Notes: a model not told the origin generated them from the letters alone. 6,243 nt of DNA from JAEDES01 sp964470055 (GCA_964470055.1 CAYXZZ010000068.1:1-6243), one strand, 5' to 3'; positions 1 to 6,243 are shown, numbered from the stretch's first letter. Numbers and translations are program-made.

Positions 1-387
1 ATTAAAGTTGCAACAGCAAGAATTGAAAAACAATTAATGCAATATCTTTATACTATGAATGATATTTATTATTTCATGAATATGGATAGTTATGAACAAT
101 TAGAACTTTCTAAGGAAGCAGTTGGGGAAGATGCTAACTTCTTAAAAGAAAACTTAGAGGTTTATATTACTTCATATGAGGGAGAAGTTTTAGGCTTACA
201 ATTACCTGATAAAGTTGAATTAGTAGTTACTCATACTGAACCTGCTGTAAAAGGAAATACAACTAATAACGCATTAAAGGATGCTGAAGTTGAAACTGGT
301 ATGAATGTAAGAGTTCCATTATTCATTGAAGAGGGAGAGACAATTATTGTTTCTACCGCTGATGGTAAGTATGTTTCAAGAGCGTAA
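1..387 (+). CDS. efp: Translation elongation factor P (EF-P), 5'-truncated by the window edge
   Basis: EF-P binds between the ribosomal P and E sites in the cytoplasm and relieves stalling at consecutive prolines. The frame is open from base 1 and gives 128 residues before TAA. The visible part aligns by eye with the end of the roughly 185-residue family. It has the MQYLY stretch, then YYFMNMDSYEQLEL and LPDKVELVV from the middle OB-type domain. The C-terminal OB domain follows with THTEPAVKGNT, ETG, VPLFIEEGE and the near-invariant ending DGKYVSRA. About 57 N-terminal residues are missing, including the domain I loop whose tip residue (about position 32) carries the activating modification, so the modification type cannot be judged. 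The ATG at base 37 is an internal methionine, not the start. A terminator hairpin contains the stop codon, so efp probably ends its transcript here. Confidence 0.96.
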   Translation: MKVATARIEKQLMQYLYTMNDIYYFMNMDSYEQLELSKEAVGEDANFLKENLEVYITSYEGEVLGLQLPDKVELVVTHTEPAVKGNTTNNALKDAEVETGMNVRVPLFIEEGETIIVSTADGKYVSRA

Positions 388-405
388 GTTACGTTCTTTT
401 TTTTT
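378..405 (+). terminator. Intrinsic terminator of efp, overlapping its stop codon
   Basis: Bases 378-386 pair with 390-398 around a three-base loop (387-389). The core is CGTA/TACG, extended outward by a G-U pair and then A-U, G-C, A-U and A-U pairs. An uninterrupted run of nine T follows at 397-405. The efp TAA (385-387) lies inside the hairpin top. Stem plus T-run is the standard Rho-independent layout, although few G-C pairs make the stem modest in strength. Confidence 0.75.
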
Positions 406-440
406 GGTCTTTTTTCAGTGTCAAATTTACTAATTATTAT

Positions 441-469
441 TTTAATTTAGGTAATCTTTGTAGTATAAT
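441..469 (+). promoter_or_regulatory. Probable sigma-A type promoter for ftsK and the genes after it
   Basis: A perfect TATAAT lies at 464-469, 28 bases before the ftsK ATG. At 17-base spacing the -35 position (441-446) reads TTTAAT, only a 3 of 6 match to TTGACA. There is no TGn extension before the -10. The upstream DNA is A/T-rich and could act as an UP element. It sits between the efp terminator and the ftsK ribosome binding site, where a promoter is expected. Transcription would start near 476, leaving a short leader. The -10 is well supported and the -35 is weak. Confidence 0.6.
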
Positions 470-483
470 AAAGTTGTAATGAT

Positions 484-488
484 AGGAG
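484..488 (+). promoter_or_regulatory. Ribosome binding site of ftsK
   Basis: AGGAG lies nine bases before the ATG at 498. It supports that start, which opens the Lys/Arg-rich N-terminus typical of FtsK-family proteins. Confidence 0.8.
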
Positions 489-497
489 TTAGTTTAT

Positions 498-2774
498 ATG
501 GCTAAGAAGAAAAGAAAAAAAGTAGTTAAAACAAAGTTTAAATATACGGCTGAATTATATGGAATAATTTTTTTACTAGCGGCAATATTAGGACTTGGTA
601 AATTAGGTTTAGTAGGAGAGATGATTTCTTCACTTTGCTTGTTTTTAGTAGGATCACTATATGCAGTTTTATTGGTTGCGGTTGGGATTGTTGGAGTTTA
701 TTTATTAATAAGACGTGAAAGTCCTGATTTATTTAGTACAAAATTAATTGGAATATATGTTTTTGTTTTGGGACTTTTAGTTATGATGCATGCGGATTAT
801 ATAGTTGAATTTCCTAAACCGGATTCAGGAATGTTGTTGTTTAAAGAGACAGTTAATGAATTAGTCAGTGGTTTTAATCAAATTAAAAATCATGCAGAAT
901 TAACAGCAGCAACTGGTGGAGGAATTGTTGGTTGTGTTTTTGCTTGGATATTTAATGCATTATTTAGTTATACAGGAATGAATATTGTAGCAATAGTATT
1001 TATTGTGGTAGGAATTCTTTTATTTACAGGTTTTTCTATTTTTGATTTTATTAAAGGTATGCTTGAAAAGGCTAAGGAGGCAAGAGAAGCACGAGGAGAA
1101 GAAAAAGAAGAGAAAAAACGTAAATCAAATATTATTATTAATGATGGTAATGAAGAGTCTGACAAAGATGAGAAGAAAATTAAAATTTCTAGTATTGATG
1201 AACTTAAAAATGTTCAAATTAAGGACTGTAATGCTGAAGAGAAAAAAGATGAGGTACATGCAGCCAGTGAAAAGGTTGATAATACAAATAAAAGTTATAA
1301 ATTACCACCACTTACGTTACTTGATAAACCTAAGAAAAAGGCAACGGAAACTGATAATTCAGTAATTGAGAAGAATATTGAAATATTGGAGAGGGTATTA
1401 AGTGATTTTAAAATATCTGGTAAGGTAGTAGAAGTACATATTGGTCCTTCGGTTGCTCAATACGAGTTGGAGATTGCATCAGGAACAAGGGTTAATAGAA
1501 TTACTTCGATTGATAGAGAAATTGCTTTGGCTTTAGCAAAGAAAGATGTTAAAATTCAAGCACCAATTCCAGGAAAGAATACAGTTGGAATTGAGTTTGC
1601 GAATGATGTTTCAACAACAGTTAGTTTCTATGAGATTATGGATAGTAATTTGATGCGTAATGCCCCTGATAAAAAACTTATGGTTCCACTTGGAAAAAGT
1701 ATTATGGGGGATATTGGTGTATGTGAAATTAATAAAATGCCACATTTACTTATTGCTGGTACAACTGGTTCTGGTAAATCAGTTTGTGTTAATGGAATTA
1801 TCTGTTCAATATTGATGCGAGCAAAACCAGATGAAGTTAAAATGGTAATGGTTGACCCTAAGGTTGTTGAACTTTCAGTTTATAATGGTATTCCACATTT
1901 AATGTGTCCAGTTGTATCTGATCCAAAGAAAGCGGCTGTTGCCTTAGCAAAAATGGTTAATGAGATGGAAAGGCGTTATCATGTATTTAGTGATACCGGA
2001 ACTAAGAACATTGAGTCTTATAATGCTTATATTGAAAAATGGAATAAAGAACATAAAGATGAAGATGCTCAACAAAAGAAAATGCCATATATTGTTATTA
2101 TTATTGATGAGCTTGCTGATTTAATGATGGTTGCGGCTAAAGAAGTTGAAGATTCAATTTTACGTATTACTCAAAAAGCCCGTGCGGCTGGAATGCATTT
2201 AATTGTTGCGACACAAAGACCTTCAACAGAAGTAATTACAGGTTTGATTAAGGCTAATATTCCATCACGTATTTCTTTTGCAGTTGGTTCAGGAATTGAT
2301 TCACGAACTATTTTAGATCAAATAGGAGCAGAAAAGTTACTTGGTAAAGGTGATATGTTATTCTTACCGATTGGCTCAAATATTCCAACTCGTATTCAAG
2401 GTTCATTTATTAATGATGATGAAATTAAAAGAGTTATTGATTTTACAATTGAACAACAAAAAGCACAGTATGATGATGCGATGATGAATTTAGAAGCAGT
2501 AGATACAAGTTCTTCTAGTAGTGGTTTAGCCGATATGGATGGTACAACTGATGAAGATGATCCGCTATATAATGAGATTGTTAAATTTGTTATTGAGACG
2601 CAAAAGGCTAGTGCCTCACTTTTCCAAAGAAAGTTTAAACTTGGATATAATAGAGCGGCAAGAATTGTTGATTTATTAGAAGAAAGAGGAATAATTGGAC
2701 CACAGAATGGTTCAAAGCCTCGTGAAGTGTTAGTTTCCTTGGATGGAGTGAATGAAGAAGTAAATAATGAGTAA
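498..2774 (+). CDS. ftsK: FtsK/SpoIIIE-family DNA translocase, membrane-anchored
   Basis: This 758-residue hexameric ATP-driven pump moves chromosomal DNA through the closing division septum. A basic N-terminus precedes about four or five hydrophobic segments (roughly 20-40, 45-71, 83-98, 139-157 and 162-184). A highly charged linker follows (about 187-265). The motor begins at the family motif YKLPPLTLLD (267-276). Walker A is GTTGSGKS (421-428, Lys427). Walker B is IIIDE, with Asp537 and Glu538. VATQRPS is at 570-576, and the conserved segment beginning SRISFAVGSG starts at 590. A Ser/Asp-rich linker (about 667-688) leads to the gamma winged-helix domain (about 688-750), which reads polar DNA motifs to set direction. 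All motor motifs are intact and the length is typical. The membrane segments separate it from soluble SftA. Whether it acts as general FtsK or sporulation SpoIIIE cannot be told from sequence alone. Confidence 0.97.
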   Translation: MAKKKRKKVVKTKFKYTAELYGIIFLLAAILGLGKLGLVGEMISSLCLFLVGSLYAVLLVAVGIVGVYLLIRRESPDLFSTKLIGIYVFVLGLLVMMHADYIVEFPKPDSGMLLFKETVNELVSGFNQIKNHAELTAATGGGIVGCVFAWIFNALFSYTGMNIVAIVFIVVGILLFTGFSIFDFIKGMLEKAKEAREARGEEKEEKKRKSNIIINDGNEESDKDEKKIKISSIDELKNVQIKDCNAEEKKDEVHAASEKVDNTNKSYKLPPLTLLDKPKKKATETDNSVIEKNIEILERVLSDFKISGKVVEVHIGPSVAQYELEIASGTRVNRITSIDREIALALAKKDVKIQAPIPGKNTVGIEFANDVSTTVSFYEIMDSNLMRNAPDKKLMVPLGKSIMGDIGVCEINKMPHLLIAGTTGSGKSVCVNGIICSILMRAKPDEVKMVMVDPKVVELSVYNGIPHLMCPVVSDPKKAAVALAKMVNEMERRYHVFSDTGTKNIESYNAYIEKWNKEHKDEDAQQKKMPYIVIIIDELADLMMVAAKEVEDSILRITQKARAAGMHLIVATQRPSTEVITGLIKANIPSRISFAVGSGIDSRTILDQIGAEKLLGKGDMLFLPIGSNIPTRIQGSFINDDEIKRVIDFTIEQQKAQYDDAMMNLEAVDTSSSSSGLADMDGTTDEDDPLYNEIVKFVIETQKASASLFQRKFKLGYNRAARIVDLLEERGIIGPQNGSKPREVLVSLDGVNEEVNNE

Positions 2775-2791
2775 TTACTTACTTCTTTTTT
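2754..2791 (+). terminator. Terminator-like hairpin at the end of ftsK, possibly leaky or an attenuator
   Basis: GAAGTAA (2757-2763) pairs perfectly with TTACTTC (2779-2785). After one A-C mismatch the stem continues for four more A-U pairs (2765-2768 with 2774-2777) around a five-base loop. Outer A-U pairs extend it into the T-run 2786-2791. The ftsK TAA (2772-2774) lies within the structure. Only three G-C pairs are present, so it is weak. The next gene's ribosome binding site follows directly, so full termination would cut off the downstream genes unless another promoter exists. Confidence 0.45.
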
Positions 2792-2796
2792 AGGAG
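2792..2796 (+). promoter_or_regulatory. Ribosome binding site of the Tim44/zinc-ribbon gene
   Basis: AGGAG lies five bases before the ATG at 2802, directly after the T-run of the ftsK-end hairpin. It fixes the start just upstream of the first membrane helix. Confidence 0.8.
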
Positions 2797-2801
2797 AAGA
2801 T

Positions 2802-3767
2802 ATGAAGAGTTTTAAGAAGAAAATAATTTGGTTTATAGTATTAATCATTTTGGCAGTAGTGGTATTTGTTGGTTGGAATAATGATGCTTTGTTTAGTATG
2901 ACTAATAGTTCTTCAGAGATGTTGGAATTTAGTATGGAGAGTTTTTGGACAGCAATTGGAATAGAAGCATTTGTAACAATACACATGTCAGTATTTGTTT
3001 TAATGCCTTTATCACGACTTATTAATAGTCAAAAGAGTATGAAGGTTTTTGGAATTTTATTTGTAATTAGATTAATTATTTTACTGATTGGAGATTTGTT
3101 TATTCCAATGTTGATGATGATGATTGACTTTATGTCAGTATTCTTTGGAGCGTTTATATTGGTTCCAGTTGCAGGATTTACGAAGATGACAGTTTTTAAG
3201 AATGGTATTAGTTTTAATGAATATCCTGAGGTTGAATTTGATGAATTATCAAGAATTGGTTTTTCTGATGATGAGTTACTAAAGAAAGCGTTGGTTCAAC
3301 AATATACAGAGATTAAGACGGCTATTTGTGATTTTAATTATGAAAGGTTAGAATCTTTATGTACATCTGAGCAATATATATTATATAAGAATGAGATGAA
3401 TTTATTAAAGCAAGTTGATGAGAAAAATGAGTTTTTAGATTTTGAAGTAAAGGATACTAAAATATATAGTGTTTCTATGGATAAAGAAGCAATTAGAGTG
3501 TCAATCGTTGTTAAGTTTGAATGTTTGGAATTTACAGTAGACAGATATAATAAAATAGTTAGAGGAAATGATCGTAATAAAAAGGATGTAATGGTTGAGT
3601 TGTCATTTATGCAAGCGATAGATGGAAATATTACTAAAATTTGTCCAAGTTGTGCGGCACCTATAAAGGATGGTCATGTTGAATTTTGTGGCTACTGTGG
3701 TACGGCACTTAATTATAAAGTTGGAGGTTGGGTTTTGTTGAAAGAAAAAAGAGTATATGAAAAATAA
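2802..3767 (+). CDS. Membrane protein with Tim44-like domain and C-terminal zinc ribbon, function unknown
   Basis: This 321-residue protein has a basic start (MKSFKKK) and then hydrophobic segments at about 8-24, 48-69, 82-104 and 105-126. This suggests four membrane passes, or three plus a signal-like anchor. The soluble part (about 155-275) resembles the Tim44-like, NTF2-type fold: a helical stretch FSDDELLKKALVQQYTEI, then CDFNYERLESLCTSEQYILY, then beta strands such as FEVKDTKIYSVS. A zinc ribbon follows, with Cys281-x2-Cys284 and Cys296-x2-Cys299. The final Trp310 with VLLKEKRV matches the usual end of bacterial Tim44/zinc-ribbon proteins. Tim44 itself is a mitochondrial import factor, but the role of bacterial relatives is largely unknown and I assign none. 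It lies 27 bases after ftsK and 25 before deoD, so it is probably cotranscribed. The domain call is from pattern recognition and is less certain than the cysteine motif. Confidence 0.85.
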   Translation: MKSFKKKIIWFIVLIILAVVVFVGWNNDALFSMTNSSSEMLEFSMESFWTAIGIEAFVTIHMSVFVLMPLSRLINSQKSMKVFGILFVIRLIILLIGDLFIPMLMMMIDFMSVFFGAFILVPVAGFTKMTVFKNGISFNEYPEVEFDELSRIGFSDDELLKKALVQQYTEIKTAICDFNYERLESLCTSEQYILYKNEMNLLKQVDEKNEFLDFEVKDTKIYSVSMDKEAIRVSIVVKFECLEFTVDRYNKIVRGNDRNKKDVMVELSFMQAIDGNITKICPSCAAPIKDGHVEFCGYCGTALNYKVGGWVLLKEKRVYEK

Positions 3768-3778
3768 AAAAAGGGAAA

Positions 3779-3787
3779 GAGAGTGAT
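3779..3787 (+). promoter_or_regulatory. Ribosome binding site of deoD
   Basis: GAGAGTGAT resembles the GAGGTGAT complement of the 16S rRNA tail and ends five bases before the ATG at 3793. It is imperfect (an A in place of a G), but no better site lies within range. Confidence 0.65.
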
Positions 3788-3792
3788 TTATA

Positions 3793-4500
3793 ATGGCTAT
3801 TCATATTGAAAGTAAAAAGGAAGATGTAGCAGATGTAGTAATAATGTCTGGTGATCCATTAAGAGCAAAGTATATTGCGGAACATTTTTTAGATGAATAC
3901 AAAATGGTAAATGATGTAAGGAATATGTATGGATTTACTGGATATTATAAAGGAAAGAGAGTGTCTATTTTTTCTCATGGCATGGGAATTCCTAGTATTG
4001 GAATTTATGCTTATGAGTTGTTTAAGTTTTATGATGTGAAAAAGATTATTAGATTAGGAACATGTGGGGCTTTAAAAAGAGATGTTAAATTACGTGATGT
4101 GATTTTAGCAACTTCTGCATATTCTGTAAGTACATTTCCTTTATTGTTTGATGGAGATAGAGATAAAGAATATAATGCTTCAAAGAGTTTAAATGATGAA
4201 ATTATGGATACTGCGGAAAAGTTAGGTGTATCATTAAAAGTAGGAAAAATTATTACAAGTGATGTTTTTGATCCATACGCAATAGAAGAAAAATTTAGAA
4301 GTTGTTTTCCAGATGATGATTATTTAGGTAGTGAAATGGAGGCTTTTGGATTGTTTTATTTGGCTCATAAATTTAAGAAAGAAGCGGCTTGTATGTTGAC
4401 GGTTGTTGATTCAAAACTTGATAAAAAGGCTTTGAGTAGTGAAGATAGACAGTTAACATTAAATGAAATGATTACAGTTGCTTTAGAAACATTATTATAA
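3793..4500 (+). CDS. deoD: Purine nucleoside phosphorylase, DeoD type
   Basis: DeoD-type enzymes are cytosolic hexamers that split purine (deoxy)ribonucleosides with phosphate into free base and (deoxy)ribose-1-phosphate, for purine salvage. The 235 residues match the usual 233-240. Against E. coli DeoD from memory, these landmarks are present: His4, Gly20 and Arg24 in SGDPLRAKYIAE, Arg43, Met64 in HGMGIPS, Arg87 with Thr90 in RLGTCGA, Phe159, EMEA at 181-184, the catalytic acid Asp206 and its partner Arg219 in DRQLTLNEM. Differences are Thr90 for Ser, Ser180 for Val178, TVVD for the usual TVSD before the catalytic Asp, and a 108-130 segment lacking the familiar DS..NR pattern. It is probably active, but base or sugar preference may be shifted. 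It is flanked by unrelated genes rather than the usual deo or nucleoside-uptake genes. Confidence 0.93.
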   Translation: MAIHIESKKEDVADVVIMSGDPLRAKYIAEHFLDEYKMVNDVRNMYGFTGYYKGKRVSIFSHGMGIPSIGIYAYELFKFYDVKKIIRLGTCGALKRDVKLRDVILATSAYSVSTFPLLFDGDRDKEYNASKSLNDEIMDTAEKLGVSLKVGKIITSDVFDPYAIEEKFRSCFPDDDYLGSEMEAFGLFYLAHKFKKEAACMLTVVDSKLDKKALSSEDRQLTLNEMITVALETLL

Positions 4501-4531
4501 AATATAAAAAAATACATATACTAAAAATGAC

Positions 4532-4539
4532 GGGGTGAT
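4532..4539 (+). promoter_or_regulatory. Strong ribosome binding site that decides the GTG start of ymfF
   Basis: GGGGTGAT is close to the full anti-Shine-Dalgarno complement and ends four bases before GTG 4544. No ATG in the correct frame lies near it, and the next in-frame ATG (4589) would remove the first beta strand, so GTG is preferred. Confidence 0.8.
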
Positions 4540-4543
4540 TTAA

Positions 4544-5812
4544 GTGAAATATACAAAGAAAGATTTAGGATCTTTTAAACTACATATGATTAATACTGAT
4601 AAGTTTAAAACGATTGCGGTTAAAGTTGTGTTTAGAAGTCCGATTGTGAGAGAGTCTATTACGATTAGAAATGTTTTGAGTGATTTGTTTATGCAATCAA
4701 CAAAAAAGTATTCTAGTAAAAGAGATTTAACTATAAAGGCTCAAGATTTATATGCTGCAGAAGTATTTACTAGTAATAATAGATTAGGTAATTATATTAC
4801 GACTACTTTTCATCTGAATGTTTTGAATGATAAGTATACAGAGGTTGGTAATTTTAAAGAGGCAGTTGAGTTTTTAGGAGAAATTATTTTTAATCCTGAT
4901 GTGAATGATGAAAAGTTTGATAAAGAAAAAATTGATATTGTTAAAACTAATTGTCGAAGTACGTTAAACTCTATTAAAGAGGATTCGGCTAATTATAGTT
5001 TGATGAGAATGTTAGAAGAACTTGATAGTGATGCGCCTTCGGCATTTAGATTATGTGGTTATGTTGATGATATCGATAAAATTAATGAAAGTAATTTATA
5101 TGAATATTATACTAAGATGATTAATTATGATTTAGTTGATGTATTTGTACTTGGTGAAATTGATGAAGATGAAGTTACTAAGATGTTTAGAGAATATTTT
5201 AAATTGCGAACATTAAAAAAAGTTAAGAATCCTTATTTATTAGAAGAAAAAGAGGGAAGAAGTAGAAGAGAATTTACTGAGAAAATTGAAAATAGTCAAT
5301 CTAAACTAGCAATTGCGTGTCGAACTAATGGCTTAACAGATTATGAGAGAAACTATGTGTTGACATTATATAATGTTATTCTTGGTGGAGGGGCTGATTC
5401 AAAATTATTTAAAGAAGTTCGTGAGGAGAATTCTCTTTGCTATACAGTGTATTCTGTTCCTAATAAGTTGGATAGATTATTGTTTATTCAGGCGGGTATT
5501 GATAAAGATAATTACGAGGAAACAGTTAAGTTGATTGAAAAAGATTTGGATGATATGTGTAAGGGAAAATTTGATGAGGCAGATATTTCAATAGCGAGAG
5601 AGTATTTTTTAACAGCGTTAGAAGAGGTTCTTGAAAGTCAAGATAGAATTATTGATAACTATTTGATGATGGAATTAATTGGTACTGATACGATTGAAGT
5701 TAAAAGAGAAATGATTATGAAAGTAACGAAAGAAGAAATTATTAAGGTAGCAAAAAAGGTTAAATTAGATACAATATTTTTACTAGAAGGTGTTAAAGAT
5801 GAGAGAGATTAA
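4544..5812 (+). CDS. ymfF: Non-catalytic M16-family peptidase subunit, YmfF type
   Basis: This 422-residue protein has the two-lobed M16 (insulinase/processing peptidase) architecture. The N-terminal lobe (about 1-225) lacks the zinc motif HxxEH. Where it should stand the sequence reads RNVLSDLFMQST (42-53), so this chain cannot bind catalytic zinc. The C-terminal lobe keeps the family signature GGGADSKLFKEVREENSLCYTVYS (281-304). Arg293 and Tyr300 are seven residues apart, the same spacing as the Arg/Tyr pair of insulin-degrading enzyme. In split M16B enzymes the metal-free subunit supplies this pair to its partner's active site, so a heterodimer with the overlapping downstream product is inferred. 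No signal peptide or membrane helix is seen, so it is probably cytosolic. The homologous Bacillus genes are ymfF and ymfH. Substrate is unknown; some related pairs act in peptide maturation, but no precursor gene is visible here. Confidence 0.9.
   Translation: MKYTKKDLGSFKLHMINTDKFKTIAVKVVFRSPIVRESITIRNVLSDLFMQSTKKYSSKRDLTIKAQDLYAAEVFTSNNRLGNYITTTFHLNVLNDKYTEVGNFKEAVEFLGEIIFNPDVNDEKFDKEKIDIVKTNCRSTLNSIKEDSANYSLMRMLEELDSDAPSAFRLCGYVDDIDKINESNLYEYYTKMINYDLVDVFVLGEIDEDEVTKMFREYFKLRTLKKVKNPYLLEEKEGRSRREFTEKIENSQSKLAIACRTNGLTDYERNYVLTLYNVILGGGADSKLFKEVREENSLCYTVYSVPNKLDRLLFIQAGIDKDNYEETVKLIEKDLDDMCKGKFDEADISIAREYFLTALEEVLESQDRIIDNYLMMELIGTDTIEVKREMIMKVTKEEIIKVAKKVKLDTIFLLEGVKDERD
5787..5792 (+). 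promoter_or_regulatory. Ribosome binding site of ymfH inside the ymfF coding region
   Basis: AAGGTG lies six bases before the ATG at 5799 and within the last codons of ymfF. It supports that start and suggests translational coupling of the two subunits. Confidence 0.7.
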
Positions 5813-6243
5813 GTTAGATGGATTAGATATGAGTTGTTATCTAGAAAGATTAGATAATGGCTTAGAAGTTATAATGTTACCTTATACTAATAAAAAGAAT
5901 TATTTTATTAGTTATGCTACTAAATATGGTTCAGAAATTACAAAATTTGTTCCTGTTGGAGAAAAGAAAGAGATTAAAGTACCGGATGGAATTGCCCACT
6001 TTTTAGAACATAAGATGTTTGAGCAAGAAGATGGAATTGATCCTTTTTCATTCTTTTCTGAGAGTGGAACTGGTTCTAACGCGTCAACGTCTTTTGATTA
6101 TACACAATATATTTGTTATGGAACAAAGGCTTTTGAAAAGAATTTAAAGTATTTACTTACTTTTGTTAATAGACCATATTATACAGATGAAAATGTTGAG
6201 AAGGAAAAAGGAATAATTGGTCAAGAAATAATGATGTATGATG
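5799..6243 (+). CDS. ymfH: Catalytic M16-family zinc peptidase, YmfH type, 3'-truncated by the window edge
   Basis: The frame runs from ATG 5799 to the window end, giving 148 complete codons of a protein usually about 430 residues long. It starts MREIKLDGLDMSCYLERLDNG, a typical first strand. The zinc motif is HFLEH at 67-71 in GIAHFLEHKMFEQ: His67 and His71 are ligands and Glu70 is the catalytic base. The third ligand is expected at Glu143 in EKEKGIIGQEI (134-144), with the conserved Glu136 before it. SNASTSFDYTQY (93-104) is the usual substrate-binding edge. The metal site is therefore complete. It overlaps ymfF by 14 bases in another frame, which fits coupled synthesis of two subunits. No signal peptide is seen. 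The C-terminal lobe lies outside the window, so whether this chain keeps its own Arg/Tyr pair cannot be checked. Confidence 0.93.
   Translation, partial: MREIKLDGLDMSCYLERLDNGLEVIMLPYTNKKNYFISYATKYGSEITKFVPVGEKKEIKVPDGIAHFLEHKMFEQEDGIDPFSFFSESGTGSNASTSFDYTQYICYGTKAFEKNLKYLLTFVNRPYYTDENVEKEKGIIGQEIMMYD

Noticed and set aside
419..424. TTGACA on the minus strand in the efp-ftsK spacer, suggesting an antisense promoter
   Set aside because: The -10 position 17 bases away reads AAAAAG on that strand, and there is no minus-strand gene to serve.
968..1365. Short open frames on both strands over the charged linker of FtsK
   Set aside because: They arise from the repetitive Lys/Glu codons of the linker. 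Their Lys/Leu- or Ser-rich translations have no domain and FtsK is intact through this region.
2646..2651. Perfect TATAAT inside ftsK that could drive the downstream genes
   Set aside because: No TTGACA-like box lies 16-18 bases upstream, and it falls in codons of the conserved gamma domain (GYNRA). Chance occurrence is likely in AT-rich DNA.
2396..2986. 196-codon open frame on the minus strand across the ftsK end and the start of the next gene
   Set aside because: It is antisense to two well-supported genes, low in complexity (Ser/Ile/Leu-rich), and has no recognisable domain. It is a shadow of AT-rich coding sequence.
4517..4522. TATACT in the deoD-ymfF gap as a possible -10 box
   Set aside because: No acceptable -35 lies at the right distance, and the gap is only 43 bases of mostly A/T. 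Read-through from upstream explains expression equally well.
1..6243. Possible mobile element, CRISPR array, tRNA, rRNA or defence system
   Set aside because: By eye there are no direct repeat arrays, inverted terminal repeats, transposase or integrase motifs, or RNA gene signatures. All space is filled by core-type genes and short gaps.

Overview
The window is a strongly AT-rich stretch of low-GC Gram-positive (Bacillota) chromosome. Every gene is on the + strand and the intergenic gaps are short. The EF-P and FtsK/SpoIIIE sequences, the adjacent YmfF/YmfH-type M16 peptidase pair and the GGAG- or GGGGTGAT-type ribosome binding sites all point to Bacilli or a related gut lineage (Erysipelotrichia or RF39-like). 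I cannot fix the genus. All five stops seen are TAA, all six tryptophans are TGG and no TGA is in frame, so the standard bacterial code fits.

Layout. (1) Bases 1-387 are the 3' two-thirds of efp (elongation factor P). It ends in a hairpin plus T-run terminator that contains its stop codon. (2) Bases 388-497 are a 110-base spacer with the rest of that terminator, a consensus TATAAT -10 box and the ribosome binding site of the next gene. (3) Bases 498-2774 are a complete membrane-anchored FtsK/SpoIIIE DNA translocase. (4) Bases 2802-3767 encode a membrane protein with a Tim44-like domain and a C-terminal zinc ribbon, function unknown. (5) Bases 3793-4500 are a DeoD-type purine nucleoside phosphorylase with some unusual residues. 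(6) Bases 4544-5812 are a catalytically dead M16 peptidase-like protein (YmfF type, GTG start). (7) Bases 5799-6243 are the 5' end of its catalytic partner (YmfH type, HFLEH), overlapping it by 14 bases and cut by the window edge.

How the genes fit together. From ftsK onward the gaps are 27, 25, 43 and -14 bases, which suggests one transcription unit driven from the promoter at about 441-469. A terminator-like hairpin at the end of ftsK could reduce transcription of the downstream genes. The two M16 proteins look like the halves of one heterodimeric zinc peptidase: the second supplies the metal site and the first supplies the Arg/Tyr pair. FtsK near ymfF-ymfH recalls the spoIIIE-ymf neighbourhood of Bacillus. 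I find no RNA genes, mobile elements, CRISPR arrays or defence system here. The content is mostly core housekeeping, and the least understood item is the Tim44/zinc-ribbon membrane protein.
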